Origin: Faecalibacterium prausnitzii
GTDB taxonomy: Bacteria; Bacillota; Clostridia; Oscillospirales; Ruminococcaceae
Assembly: GCF_003287495.1 (NCBI RefSeq)
Contig: NZ_PRLE01000002.1
Location: 434,001-498,000 of the forward strand
Direction: 5' to 3'
DNA length: 64,000 nucleotides
This document shows, in pieces, positions 16,960 through 26,050 of this stretch. Within the stretch, counting starts at the first letter, position 1, and each line of letters begins with the position of its first letter. A program made the translations under genes and the position numbers. The notes under the pieces are model-generated. The model did not search any database. It was not told where the DNA came from and worked only from the letters and a program-made list of their open reading frames with translations.

Positions 16960-16985
16960 ATTTTGCACGCATGTGTGCAAAATTC
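16958..16985. terminator. Perfect 11-base-stem hairpin after the HAD gene
   Basis: GAATTTTGCAC pairs with GTGCAAAATTC around GCATGT. There is no T-run, so it may be a weak terminator or an operator for the downstream tyrosine phosphatase start. Confidence 0.5.
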
Positions 16986-17016
16986 AAAATGATACGATAT
17001 AAGGAAATATTTTGGT

Positions 17017-17070
17017 ATGACAAAAGTGCTTTTTATCTGCCACGGCAATATCTTTGAAAATGCAAAATAA
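17017..17070 (+). pseudogene. Displaced 5' end of the low-molecular-weight protein tyrosine phosphatase gene
   Basis: With a good ribosome site (AAGGAAAT), this frame encodes MTKVLFICHGNI and then unrelated FENAK and a stop. The first 12 residues match the start of the phosphatase at 50,343 (MTKIIFLCHGNI) but with different codons. After TGCCACGGCAA the sequences diverge. It is best read as the native 5' end, separated from the rest of its gene by the roughly 33-kb element. Excision at the shared core would rejoin it to codons CRSPMAEF and restore the gene. Confidence 0.7.
17038..17048 (+). repeat. Candidate attL core, TGCCACGGCAA
   Basis: Identical 11-base sequence to 50,364-50,374, both inside the CHGN codons of the phosphatase start. 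Left of it the host reading frame is intact. Right of it the frame is foreign. The reverse holds at 50,364. Confidence 0.65.
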
Positions 17071-17111
17071 TAACGATGGTGAATTGAAATTTTGTGTTTT
17101 GCGTGGCTTAC

Positions 17112-17134
17112 TACACCACGATTACACCATTTTG
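17112..17134 (+). repeat. End repeat of the element, left copy (TACACC type)
   Basis: A 23-base sequence with two TACACCA units, ending TACACCATTTTG. It differs from the copy at 50,209-50,231 at 3 of 23 positions, in the same orientation. It may be an arm-type integrase-binding site or a second crossover site. Confidence 0.5.
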
Positions 17135-17154
17135 TAAGAGCCTTGAATGACAAT

Positions 17155-17204
17155 AAAACCGTTGATAGTCTTGCAGATTGCAGGCTGTCAGCGGTTTTTA
17201 TTTA
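17155..17204. terminator. Terminator at the left end of the element
   Basis: AAAACCGTTGATAG pairs with CTGTCAGCGGTTTT (one mismatch, one G-U) and is followed by TTATTT on the plus strand. It also has a TTTTATTG tail on the minus strand, where the XRE gene ends. Confidence 0.7.
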
Positions 17205-17444
17205 TTGTAGTTCCTGATCTAAGTCATCAAAAAGCGTGCAGGAGAAAAATTGGCCAAGTGTGATCTCAAGACCGTCACATAACTTCTTAATAGTAGCAAT
17301 GGAAATCCGCTGGCGAGCAGGGTCAAGCATACTGTAGACTGTGGACGGCGTGACCCCGGAAAGATTGGCCAGTTCGTTGGGCCGAATTCCTCGTTGATCG
17401 CAAAGCTGTTCGAAACGTTTAACAACAGCATCCTTTACCGTCAT
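17202..17444 (-). CDS. Small XRE-family regulator
   Basis: An 80-residue single-domain regulator with the Cro/C1-type helix-turn-helix: GIRPNELANLSGVTPSTVYSM (quoted in part), then a third helix ISIATIKKLCDGLEITLGQF. It lies at the left end of the element, transcribed outward and downstream of the tyrosine recombinase gene on the same strand, separated by about 230 bases. It may control recombinase or transfer genes. Confidence 0.85.
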   Translation of the reverse strand: MTVKDAVVKRFEQLCDQRGIRPNELANLSGVTPSTVYSMLDPARQRISIATIKKLCDGLEITLGQFFSCTLFDDLDQELQ

Positions 17445-17674
17445 GCAGCATCACCTCTAATAAAATTGTATAGAGATGTGCGCACCCACGTATACGCACT
17501 TGCGTATAAAGCTGAAATGTTCTATCCTTTTGACAGTACGCAATCGCGTAATGAATCTGGAAGTGAGCGTTTCAAAAATAAAAAAGGTATCTTCCATAGT
17601 AATAATGGAAGAATACTGCCAAGATACAGTGATATCCCGCTGATTTTTGATTGGCCTGACTGCGGATGGACGCT
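17445..17674. other. Gap between XRE gene and left recombinase
   Basis: AT-rich, about 230 bases. A repeated GTATA...CGCAC(T/C) pattern (about 17,470-17,545, with TACGCACTTGCGTATA and GTACGCAATCGCGTAA palindromes) looks like operator sites for the XRE protein, whose start is at 17,444. Confidence 0.45.
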
Positions 17675-18790
17675 CTATCTTCTGGAAAAGATGCGTTGAA
17701 TCTCCCGCCGTTTTCGTGATAAATCAGAATGCACATACCGCTGCAGGGTGATATTGGCATTTGCGTGACCTAATAGCTCACTGAGAGTCTTGATGTCACA
17801 TCCCGACTGCAGACAGGTAGTGGCAAAAGTATGACGGAGAACATGAGGGCGTACCTGATGTACTGCCGCCTGTTTCAGATAGGTTTTGATACTCTTCCGA
17901 TAACAGCGCGGCTCTACAGGTTTAATCGTGTTGCCTGATAAGAACCACGCATCCGATGGGTAACTTTTTTGAAGAATCTTGAGTGCCTGGACCATGTGCT
18001 TTGAGAGTGGAATCTCCCGTCGGGATGTACGAGTTTTGGGTGTCTGGATCACAATTTTGGTATGTCCGTCACCACAGGGAATTCGGCTTACCGCCCGTTT
18101 GATTTGCACTGTTCCGGTTTTCAGATCAAAATCGTCCCACTTCAGTCCACAGACCTCTCCAATTCGCAAACCGGATTCTATGCCAAGTAGCAAGCCGAGC
18201 TTTCGGGGCGTCGGATTGGATAAAACATAGGTGCGAAGCCGATTTTGCTCTACTACAGAGAGCGGTGTCATTGAATGGCTCTTCTCTTGCGGCAGACGGA
18301 CAGATAACTCCATCGGTCGAATCAGCCTTAGATGCACAGCGTACTTACAAATACGACGTACCATAGATAGGCATTCTCTGGCAGAGGAGAAGCCAAGTTC
18401 CTTGTGCTGTCCATCAGGTGGCGCGATTATTTTCTGCAGGGCCTGTTCCAAAATATTTTCTTCCAGTCTTGAGATTGGCACTGTGCCCAAGATGGGGAGA
18501 ACGTATTTGTACAGTGTGTACTGATAATGGGCACAAGTGGATTCTTTCAGCCCACATTTGACAGACTGCAGCCAAGCCTCGGCAAGCTCTGTGAAAGTCA
18601 AGTGGGCATCTATGAGTTGAAATCCCCCATACTCTGACTTCTTATGAATGAGCCGCTGTTTGACCTCCGCGTATGTTGTGCCATAGATATAGCCCCAGCA
18701 AATTCTTCTGTCTGGCGTGCGTGCCTTGATGTACCGTCCTTCCCACCGACCATCCTTCCGTTTGTGGATGTTTTCGCCACGCCTTGCCAT
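17675..18790 (-). CDS. Tyrosine recombinase (integrase), left end of element
   Basis: A 371-residue phage-type integrase. The start is ATG at 18,790, preceded by AGGAGG. An upstream start at 18,826 lacks a ribosome site. An N-terminal AP2-like segment (residues about 1-55) and a SAM-like core-binding domain precede the catalytic domain. Catalytic residues are Arg in SGLRIGEVCGLKWDD, His-x-x-Arg in HVLRHTFATT, His in LLGHANANITLQRY, and the final Tyr in that segment. It lies 0.6 kb inside the left end of the predicted element, while a different integrase sits at the right end. It may belong to a nested or older element, or invert DNA locally. Confidence 0.88.
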   Translation of the reverse strand: MARRGENIHKRKDGRWEGRYIKARTPDRRICWGYIYGTTYAEVKQRLIHKKSEYGGFQLIDAHLTFTELAEAWLQSVKCGLKESTCAHYQYTLYKYVLPILGTVPISRLEENILEQALQKIIAPPDGQHKELGFSSARECLSMVRRICKYAVHLRLIRPMELSVRLPQEKSHSMTPLSVVEQNRLRTYVLSNPTPRKLGLLLGIESGLRIGEVCGLKWDDFDLKTGTVQIKRAVSRIPCGDGHTKIVIQTPKTRTSRREIPLSKHMVQALKILQKSYPSDAWFLSGNTIKPVEPRCYRKSIKTYLKQAAVHQVRPHVLRHTFATTCLQSGCDIKTLSELLGHANANITLQRYVHSDLSRKRREIQRIFSRR

Positions 18791-18947
18791 TGCAAACCCT
18801 CCTGTACTCGACTCCCAACTGACCACTTATTCGATAAGATATTTCTTTCACAAATGATTTTGGGATAAAATAGCCAATTTTAAGAGAAAGTATTAGTTTA
18901 AACGATGTTTTTTTGTCAGACTTACAGCTTTACTTTGCCTGTATCTA

Positions 18948-18976
18948 TTGCAACTTCTATACTCTCATGATAAAAT
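18948..18976 (+). promoter_or_regulatory. Predicted promoter for the helicase gene
   Basis: TTGCAA (18,948-18,953), 17-base spacer, TAAAAT (18,971-18,976), about 30 bases before the helicase start. Confidence 0.5.
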
Positions 18977-19005
18977 ATAAGGCGATTTAATACAATTACG
19001 TCGAA

Positions 19006-21429
19006 ATGCAGGTATCCTCCATTATTACTATGGAAGATACCCCGGAGTTGCGGCTGGGGGTGAGATGCGTGCTGTTGCAGCTGTTTGAACATAATGAGAA
19101 TGCCTACCGTTCAGCAGTGCAGATGATGGAGGAGTGCGGCAAAGCGGCCATTGTGCATCCTACTGGAACAGGCAAGAGCTATATTGCGTTCAAGCTCATC
19201 GAGGAGCATCCTGCTGATACCATTTTCTGGCTGTCACCCAGCGAGTATATCTTTAAGACTCAGATTGAAAATCTGAAGCGGCAAGCCCCGGACATTTCGC
19301 TGGCAAATGTGCACTTCTACACCTATGCCAAGCTGATGTGCTGCGCAACCGAAGAACTAGAAGCTATTGCAGGGCTGAATCCGACCTATATCATCCTGGA
19401 TGAATTTCACCGTGTGGGTGCCGAGTGCTGGGGTGCAAGCACACTGGAACTGCTGAAGCTCTGCCCTGACGCGAAAATACTGGGTCTGAGTGCTACCAAT
19501 ATCCGCTACCTTGATAACAACCGTGATATGGCAGAGGAACTGTTTGACGGCCACATTGCATCGGAAATGACCCTGGGCGAAGCTATTGTCCGGGGGATTT
19601 TGCCTGCCCCGAAATATGTAACGACCGTTTATCAGTATCAGAAAGAGCTGACAAGATATCAGAACAGAATTGATAATCTGCGCTCTGCCGGAATTCAGGA
19701 TGTGAACCAAAAGTACCTGGATGCACTTCGCCGAGCATTGGAAAAAGCAGATGGACTTGACAAAGTTTTTGCTCATCATATCACAAACAGGAGCGGAAAG
19801 TACATCGTGTTCTGCGCCAATAAGGAGCACATGGATGAGATGGTGTCCCATGTGCCGGAGTGGTTCACCGGGGTCAATCCGGATGTGGCAGTGTACGAAG
19901 CTTATTCAGACGATCCCGGCACAGATCAGGCGTTCGCAGATTTCAAGGTAGACCCAAGCAAACGTTTAAAGCTGCTGTTCTGCATTGATATGCTCAACGA
20001 GGGCGTCCATGTGGAGGGCATTTCGGGCGTGATCCTGTTCCGACCTACGATTTCGCCCATCATCTATAAGCAGCAGATCGGCCGAGCATTAACAGCGGGA
20101 GACAGCAAGACACCACTGATTCTGGATGTGGTGAACAATTTTGAGGGTCTGAGCAGCATCTCGGGAATTCAGTCAGAACTCAACGAAGCGGTTCATCGAC
20201 TGTTTGCCAATGGCGAGGGCAGCAAGATTGTGACCGAACATTTTGAGGTCATCGAGCAGGTGCAGGACTGCCGGGTGCTGTTTGAGCGGCTGCAGGCCAG
20301 CTTGTCATCCACTTGGGATCACTATTTTTCCGAGGCCAGCATTTACTACGCTGAGCATGGAAATCTGCGGGTACCTGTGGAGTACAGTACTCTGGCGGGT
20401 TTGAACCTTGGCTCCTGGGTGCAGCTGCAGCGGCTGATCCGGAATGGAAAACGTAGTGGCAATCTGACCGAAGCGCAAATCCAGCGATTGGACAGCCTCG
20501 GAATGATTTGGGATGACCGTGCAGAATTTGCGTGGAAACGTGGATTAGAACACGCTAAGGCGTATTTTGAAGAGCACGGGAATTTGTTGGTACCCGCAAA
20601 GTACAAAGCGAAAGATGATTTTGCGCTGGGGCATTGGATCATGACAAAGCGGAAAGATTGTTCCAATGGCCGGATGACCGAAGAAGAAATTCGCCAGCTG
20701 GATGCTCTTGGAATGGCGTGGAATGCAGTCAGTGCCAAGTGGGAGCGCGGTTATGCAGAAGCAGCGGTCTACTATGAGCAATATGCTGATCTGGAAGTTC
20801 CGACGAAATATATTACCGAGAGTGGCTTGAAGCTGGGCGCGTGGATCTCCTATCAGAAAGATGCTTACCAGAAAGGGTTGCTGAGTACAGAACAGATCCG
20901 CCGGTTGGAGCAGATCGGCATGAACTGGGGCGAACGGAATTACCGCCGTTGGATGGAGCAATATCATGCGGCAGAACGCTATTACCATGAGCACGGCAAT
21001 TTGGATGTTCCGACTGGCTATGTAACAGAGGAGGGTCTCCAACTAGGTAGATGGATGGCGACTCTGCGCCATGTCCGGCGGGAAAATAGCGATGTCCGCA
21101 CAAAACTGACTCCGGAACGCATTGCAATGCTGGATACCATCGGGATGCAGTGGGTAAAGCCGATTGCAAAAGCGAAAACGGTTCGATTGTCCCGGGAAGA
21201 GCAGTGGGAGGCTCGCTTGGAATGCGTGAAAGCATATCAAAAAAAGTATGGCGATTTGAACATTCCAGCGAAGTATAAAACGAATGAGGGCTTCTGGCTG
21301 GGCAGATGGTGGTATCTGCAGAAAAAACTGCTGCGGGAGGAACCGGGAAAGCTGAAGCCGGAACAGGTTGAGAAATTGAAAGAAGTGCTGGAAGGGGAGC
21401 GGAAGAAAGCTTTGCCGGAGAGTGCATGA
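19006..21429 (+). CDS. DEAD/DEAH-box helicase with helicase-associated (HA) repeats
   Basis: An 807-residue protein. The N-terminal superfamily-2 motor has Walker A HPTGTGKSYIAF (about residues 51-62), DEFH as motif II in ILDEFHRVG, LSATN as motif III, and GRALTAG near motif VI. The C-terminal 380 residues contain about five helicase-associated repeats. Each has a Y-x-E-HGNL-x-VP core followed by LG-x-W and LD-x-x-GM-x-W. The start is uncertain: ATG 19006 has no clear ribosome site and the first 25 residues are atypical. Such helicases are common on gut Firmicutes mobile elements. A defence or element-stability role is possible but unproven. It precedes the polysaccharide locus in the same direction. 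Confidence 0.85.
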   Translation: MQVSSIITMEDTPELRLGVRCVLLQLFEHNENAYRSAVQMMEECGKAAIVHPTGTGKSYIAFKLIEEHPADTIFWLSPSEYIFKTQIENLKRQAPDISLANVHFYTYAKLMCCATEELEAIAGLNPTYIILDEFHRVGAECWGASTLELLKLCPDAKILGLSATNIRYLDNNRDMAEELFDGHIASEMTLGEAIVRGILPAPKYVTTVYQYQKELTRYQNRIDNLRSAGIQDVNQKYLDALRRALEKADGLDKVFAHHITNRSGKYIVFCANKEHMDEMVSHVPEWFTGVNPDVAVYEAYSDDPGTDQAFADFKVDPSKRLKLLFCIDMLNEGVHVEGISGVILFRPTISPIIYKQQIGRALTAGDSKTPLILDVVNNFEGLSSISGIQSELNEAVHRLFANGEGSKIVTEHFEVIEQVQDCRVLFERLQASLSSTWDHYFSEASIYYAEHGNLRVPVEYSTLAGLNLGSWVQLQRLIRNGKRSGNLTEAQIQRLDSLGMIWDDRAEFAWKRGLEHAKAYFEEHGNLLVPAKYKAKDDFALGHWIMTKRKDCSNGRMTEEEIRQLDALGMAWNAVSAKWERGYAEAAVYYEQYADLEVPTKYITESGLKLGAWISYQKDAYQKGLLSTEQIRRLEQIGMNWGERNYRRWMEQYHAAERYYHEHGNLDVPTGYVTEEGLQLGRWMATLRHVRRENSDVRTKLTPERIAMLDTIGMQWVKPIAKAKTVRLSREEQWEARLECVKAYQKKYGDLNIPAKYKTNEGFWLGRWWYLQKKLLREEPGKLKPEQVEKLKEVLEGERKKALPESA

Positions 21430-21747
21430 GAGAAAAAAGAGGAATAACGCGGCTGTCATAGTAGGGACAAGGGTACGGCAGAGAATGAAAGGCTCCGCAA
21501 CCCGAAGTTCATATTTTCTTACCCGAAGAATGAACGACTGATCTTTCTGAGCGGCAGAAATGCCGCACAGGAAGAAATCTCGACCATGAGGGCGGGGTGA
21601 CAGTCAGCGGACAGGTGTATGAGCCTATCCGCTCTTTGTGTTGGCTGGAATAAAAATTAGCAAGTTGGAACATCAGGTTGATGTGTGAATAGATGAAAAT
21701 TTCCTTTTCAATGAGTGTCTTTGAAAAGGACAGGAGGAGTAAAAACG
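21430..21747. other. Leader region before the polysaccharide operon
   Basis: Of 318 bases, I see no real gene. An imperfect hairpin at about 21,607-21,634 (AGCGGACAGG facing CCTATCCGCT) could end helicase transcription or act as a leader structure. A second hairpin at 21,702-21,730 is listed separately. Confidence 0.45.
21702..21730 (+). promoter_or_regulatory. Leader hairpin just before the first polysaccharide gene
   Basis: TCCTTTTCAA and TTGAAAAGGA form a perfect 10-base stem around a 9-base loop. The AGGAGGAG ribosome site begins 2 bases after it. It may be an operator or an mRNA leader element controlling translation of the dehydrogenase. Confidence 0.5.
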
Positions 21748-22995
21748 ATGAGAAATTATAAAATCGCTGTTGCGGGTACAGGCTACGTTGGTTTGTCAAT
21801 TGCTACATTGCTTTCGCAGCACCATCAGGTGACGGCTGTGGATATTATCCCGGAGAAGGTGGACTTGATCAATGACCGCAAGTCTCCGATTCAGGATGAC
21901 TATATCGAAAAATATCTGGCTGAGAAAGACCTGAACCTGACCGCAACACTGGATGCAAAGGCTGCATACTCCGATGCGGACTTTGTTGTAATCGCCGCAC
22001 CTACCAACTACGATAGCCACACTCAACATTTTGACACATCTGCGGTTGAGGCTGTGATTAAGCTGGTCATGGAGTATAACCCTGAAGCGATTATGGTCAT
22101 CAAGTCCACTATCCCTGTGGGCTACACCGCAAGTGTAAGAGAAAAGTTCAACAGCAAGAACATCATCTTCAGCCCGGAGTTCCTGCGCGAGTCTAAGGCT
22201 CTGTATGACAATCTGTATCCGAGCCGTATCATTGTTGGCACTGATCTGAACGATGAGCGTCTGGTCGAGGCAGCTCACGAGTTTGCTGGTCTGCTTCAGG
22301 AAGGTGCAATTAAAGAAAACATCGACACTCTGTTCATGGGCTTCACCGAGGCAGAAGCAGTTAAACTGTTCGCCAATACATATCTGGCTCTGCGTGTTGC
22401 TTACTTCAATGAATTGGACACTTATGCAGAGAGCAAGGGGTTGAACACCCAGCAGATTATCAACGGTGTCTGCCTTGATCCTCGTATTGGCAGCCACTAC
22501 AACAACCCGTCCTTCGGTTACGGAGGCTACTGCCTGCCCAAGGACACGAAACAGCTGCTGGCTAACTATGCAGATGTGCCAGAGAACCTGATCGAGGCTA
22601 TTGTCGAGAGTAACAGAACTCGTAAAGACTTCATCGCTGACCGTGTCCTAAAGCTGGCTGGTTATTATGGTTATGACGAGGATAACGAGTACGACAAGGA
22701 ACAGGAAAAATCTGTGACCATCGGTGTGTACCGCCTGACCATGAAGAGCAACAGCGATAACTTCCGCCAGAGTTCTATTCAGGGCGTTATGAAGCGCATC
22801 AAGGCCAAGGGCGCAACGGTAATCATTTACGAGCCGACTTTGAAAGACGGAGAGACTTTCTTTGGATCAGTAGTGGTTAATGATCTGGCTAAGTTCAAGG
22901 AAATGAGCCACGCCATCATCGCAAACCGCTATGACAAGTGTCTGGATGATGTGAAAGAAAAAGTTTATACGAGAGATATTTTCCAGCGTGACTAA
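21748..22995 (+). CDS. UDP-glucose/nucleotide-sugar 6-dehydrogenase
   Basis: A 415-residue NAD-dependent dehydrogenase. The start is ATG 21748, with AGGAGGAG 8 bases upstream. The Rossmann motif is [10 protein letters not shown]. The catalytic region includes FSPEFLRES and [12 protein letters not shown], with the nucleophile Cys in GGYC. It would make a UDP-uronic acid (UDP-glucuronate is the usual product of this subgroup) for the surface polysaccharide. It is the first gene of the locus and its GC content is higher than that of the glycosyltransferase genes after 27,041. Confidence 0.88.
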   Translation: MRNYKIAVAGTGYVGLSIATLLSQHHQVTAVDIIPEKVDLINDRKSPIQDDYIEKYLAEKDLNLTATLDAKAAYSDADFVVIAAPTNYDSHTQHFDTSAVEAVIKLVMEYNPEAIMVIKSTIPVGYTASVREKFNSKNIIFSPEFLRESKALYDNLYPSRIIVGTDLNDERLVEAAHEFAGLLQEGAIKENIDTLFMGFTEAEAVKLFANTYLALRVAYFNELDTYAESKGLNTQQIINGVCLDPRIGSHYNNPSFGYGGYCLPKDTKQLLANYADVPENLIEAIVESNRTRKDFIADRVLKLAGYYGYDEDNEYDKEQEKSVTIGVYRLTMKSNSDNFRQSSIQGVMKRIKAKGATVIIYEPTLKDGETFFGSVVVNDLAKFKEMSHAIIANRYDKCLDDVKEKVYTRDIFQRD

Positions 22996-23024
22996 AAAGA
23001 TGCACAGAAGATGAGGAGATTATT

Positions 23025-24698
23025 ATGGATATTAAAAAAAAATACGAGCGATGGCTGGTGAATGCAACTGCGGATGCTGATGTCGCCGCTGAACTGAAAA
23101 CGCTGGATGATACAAAAATTGAGGATGCTTTTTATCGTGATCTTGCCTTTGGAACTGGCGGACTGCGCGGTGTGCTCGGCGCAGGCACGAACCGTATGAA
23201 CATCTATACTGTGGCAAAGGCTTCTCAGGGTCTGGCCGATTATCTGAAAAAGAACTTTGCAGAGCCGTCTGTGACCATCGGTTATGACAGCCGCATCAAG
23301 AGCGATGTATTTGCAAAAGTCGCCGCAGGCGTGTTTGCAGCGAATGGCGTTAAGGTCAATATTTGGCCTGTCCTGATGCCGGTTCCGACCGTGTCCTTTG
23401 CGACCCGTTATCTGCACACCTCTGCCGGTGTCATGGTGACGGCTTCTCACAACCCCAGCAAGTATAACGGCTACAAGGTCTATGGTGCTGACGGCTGCCA
23501 GATTACCACTGAGGCCGCTGCAGAAATCCTTGCCGAGATCGAGAAGCTGGACATTTTTGCCGACGTCAAGAACAGCGACTTTGAAACAGGAATGGCAAGC
23601 GGCAACATCCAGTACATTCCGGACGAGGTCTATACGGCTTTCGTGGAGCAGGTCAAGAGCCAGTCTGTTCTCTTTGGCGAAGAAGTCAACAAGAACGTGG
23701 CCATCGTGTATAGTCCGCTGAACGGCACCGGCTTGAAACCTGTGACCCGTACCTTAAAAGAAATGGGTTACACCAATATCACTGTTGTCAAGGAGCAGGA
23801 GCAGCCGGATGGCAACTTCCCGACCTGCCCATATCCCAACCCGGAAATCAAGGAAGCTATGGCACTGGGCATGGAGTATGCCCAAAAGTGTAATGCTGAC
23901 TTGCTGCTGGCGACTGATCCCGACTGTGACCGTGTGGGCATCGCCGTCAAGAACAAGGCAGGGGAGTACGAGCTGCTGACCGGTAATCAGACTGGCATGC
24001 TACTGCTGGACTACATTTGCAGTCAGCGTGTGAAGCACGGCAAGATGCCCGCAGACCCAGTCATGGTCAAGACCATTGTCACGATGGATATGGGTGAACA
24101 GATTGCGACTCATTATGGTCTGCGCACCATCAACGTGCTGACCGGCTTCAAGTTCATCGGTGAGCAGATCGGCAAACTGGAACAGTACGGCAAGGCGGAC
24201 AGCTATGTGTTCGGTTTTGAAGAAAGCTATGGCTATCTGACCGGCTCCTACGTCCGCGATAAGGACGGTGTAGACGGTGCCTACATGATCTGTGAGATGT
24301 TCAGCTACTATGCTACTCAGGGCATCAGCCTGTTAGATAAGCTGGACGAACTGTACAAGACCTACGGCTACTGCTTGAACACGCTGCACAGCTATGAATT
24401 CGATGGTAGTGCCGGTTTTGCCAAGATGCAGAACATCATGCAGGCATTCCGCGGCGATATCAAGGAGTTTGGCGGAAAGAAGGTCGTCAAGCTGCTGGAT
24501 TATGCACCAGGGCTGGACGGTCTGCCCAAGTCCGATGTGCTCAAATTTTTGCTGGAAGATAACTGTTCCATCGTGGTGCGTCCCTCCGGTACGGAGCCGA
24601 AACTCAAAACTTATATTTCAGTCAGTGCAGAAAACAAGGAAGCTGCTGAAGCTGTGGAAATAGAAATTCGTAAGAGTGCCGAAGAGTACTTGCATTAA
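23025..24698 (+). CDS. Phosphoglucomutase/phosphomannomutase
   Basis: A 557-residue alpha-D-phosphohexomutase. The phosphoserine loop is TASHNPSKYNGYK (about residues 145-157), the metal-binding loop is ATDPDCDRVG, the sugar-binding loop is FGFEESYGY, and the phosphate-binding loop is RPSGTEPKLK near the end. It interconverts hexose 6- and 1-phosphates and would supply mannose-1-phosphate for ManC or glucose-1-phosphate for UDP-glucose. It follows the dehydrogenase by 29 bases and precedes manC by 20. Length fits the PgcA-like long subgroup. Confidence 0.9.
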   Translation: MDIKKKYERWLVNATADADVAAELKTLDDTKIEDAFYRDLAFGTGGLRGVLGAGTNRMNIYTVAKASQGLADYLKKNFAEPSVTIGYDSRIKSDVFAKVAAGVFAANGVKVNIWPVLMPVPTVSFATRYLHTSAGVMVTASHNPSKYNGYKVYGADGCQITTEAAAEILAEIEKLDIFADVKNSDFETGMASGNIQYIPDEVYTAFVEQVKSQSVLFGEEVNKNVAIVYSPLNGTGLKPVTRTLKEMGYTNITVVKEQEQPDGNFPTCPYPNPEIKEAMALGMEYAQKCNADLLLATDPDCDRVGIAVKNKAGEYELLTGNQTGMLLLDYICSQRVKHGKMPADPVMVKTIVTMDMGEQIATHYGLRTINVLTGFKFIGEQIGKLEQYGKADSYVFGFEESYGYLTGSYVRDKDGVDGAYMICEMFSYYATQGISLLDKLDELYKTYGYCLNTLHSYEFDGSAGFAKMQNIMQAFRGDIKEFGGKKVVKLLDYAPGLDGLPKSDVLKFLLEDNCSIVVRPSGTEPKLKTYISVSAENKEAAEAVEIEIRKSAEEYLH

Positions 24699-24718
24699 TG
24701 AATAGAGGAGAAAAAATT

Positions 24719-26029
24719 ATGAATATTATTTTACTTTCCGGTGGTTCTGGTAAGCGTCTTTGGCCCCTTTCCAACGATGTACGTAGCAAGCAGTTTATCA
24801 AACTGTTCAAGAATAATGACGAGTATGAATCTATGGTTCAGCGTGTTTACCGTCAGATTACTACGGTAGATGCTGATGCAAAGATCACCATTGCGACTAG
24901 CAAATCACAGGCAAGTGCCATTAAAAACCAGTTGGGTGAAAAGGCTTCTATTTGTGTAGAGCCTTGCCGCCGTGATACGTTCCCTGCCATCGCACTGGCC
25001 GCGGCCTATCTCCACGATGAGCTGGGCGTTGATGAGAATGAAGCTGTTGTTGTCTGCCCGGTTGACCCTTATGTAGATAATACCTATTACGAAGCCGTTA
25101 AGACCCTACAAGAACTGGCGGAGCAGGGCGGTGCAAATTTGACTCTGATGGGTATTGAGCCGACCTATCCTAGTGAGAAGTACGGTTACATTATTCCTGA
25201 AAGCGGCGAAAACGTTAGCAAGGTTAAGGAATTCAAGGAAAAGCCGGATGTGGAAAACGCTAAGAAATATCTGGCTCAGAGTGCGCTGTGGAATGCAGGT
25301 ATCTTTGCGTTCAAGCTGGGCTATTTGTTGGACAAAGCACACAGCATGATCGACTTTGAAGATTATCGTGATCTGTTCAATAAATATGATACCCTGACTA
25401 AGATTAGCTTTGACTATGCTGTGGTCGAGAAAGAGTCCAGCATTCAGGTTCTCCGTTACAGCGGTGACTGGAAGGATGTCGGTACTTGGAACATGATGGC
25501 AGAGGTCATGGCGGATAAGACCAAGGGTAAGGCCATTCTGGATGAAACTTGTGAGAATACTAATGTGGTGAATGAGCTGAATATCCCGATTCTCTGCATG
25601 GGTTGCAAGGATATGATTGTTGCCGCCAGTGGTGATGGTATCTTAATCGCTGATAAAGAACGCAGCGGTTATATGAAGCCTTATGTGGAAAAAATCGAAA
25701 CAGAGGCAATGTATGCTGAGAAGTCTTGGGGTACTTATACAGTTATCGATGTTCAGCCTGGTTCTATGACAGTCAAGGTTTCCATGAGAGCTGGCGAGCA
25801 TATGACTTACCATATGCATAACTACCGCGAGGAAGTATGGACTGTAGTTTCTGGTAAAGGTAAGGCAATCGTTGACGGCATGGAGCAGGTGCTCCGCACT
25901 GGCGATGTGATCACCATTGCGGCAGGTTGCAAGCATACAGTGGAGGCTATTACGGCACTGGATATGATTGAAGTACAGCTTGGAGAGGAAATCAGCGTCG
26001 CAGATAAGATTAAATTTCCGATGGAATAA
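24719..26029 (+). CDS. manC: Mannose-1-phosphate guanylyltransferase
   Basis: A 436-residue protein. The start is ATG 24719 with GAGGAGAAA upstream. An N-terminal nucleotidyltransferase domain starts LLSGGSGKRLWPLSND and carries CPVDPYV and EKYGYIIP. A C-terminal cupin domain (about 335-436) includes SMRAGEHMTYHMHNYREEVW (in part), as in bifunctional ManC/type II phosphomannose isomerases. It makes GDP-mannose from GTP and mannose-1-phosphate. The next gene is a separate ManA, so the isomerase step may be covered twice. Confidence 0.9.
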   Translation: MNIILLSGGSGKRLWPLSNDVRSKQFIKLFKNNDEYESMVQRVYRQITTVDADAKITIATSKSQASAIKNQLGEKASICVEPCRRDTFPAIALAAAYLHDELGVDENEAVVVCPVDPYVDNTYYEAVKTLQELAEQGGANLTLMGIEPTYPSEKYGYIIPESGENVSKVKEFKEKPDVENAKKYLAQSALWNAGIFAFKLGYLLDKAHSMIDFEDYRDLFNKYDTLTKISFDYAVVEKESSIQVLRYSGDWKDVGTWNMMAEVMADKTKGKAILDETCENTNVVNELNIPILCMGCKDMIVAASGDGILIADKERSGYMKPYVEKIETEAMYAEKSWGTYTVIDVQPGSMTVKVSMRAGEHMTYHMHNYREEVWTVVSGKGKAIVDGMEQVLRTGDVITIAAGCKHTVEAITALDMIEVQLGEEISVADKIKFPME

Positions 26030-26050
26030 AAAACAGTGGGAGACAGAGTA

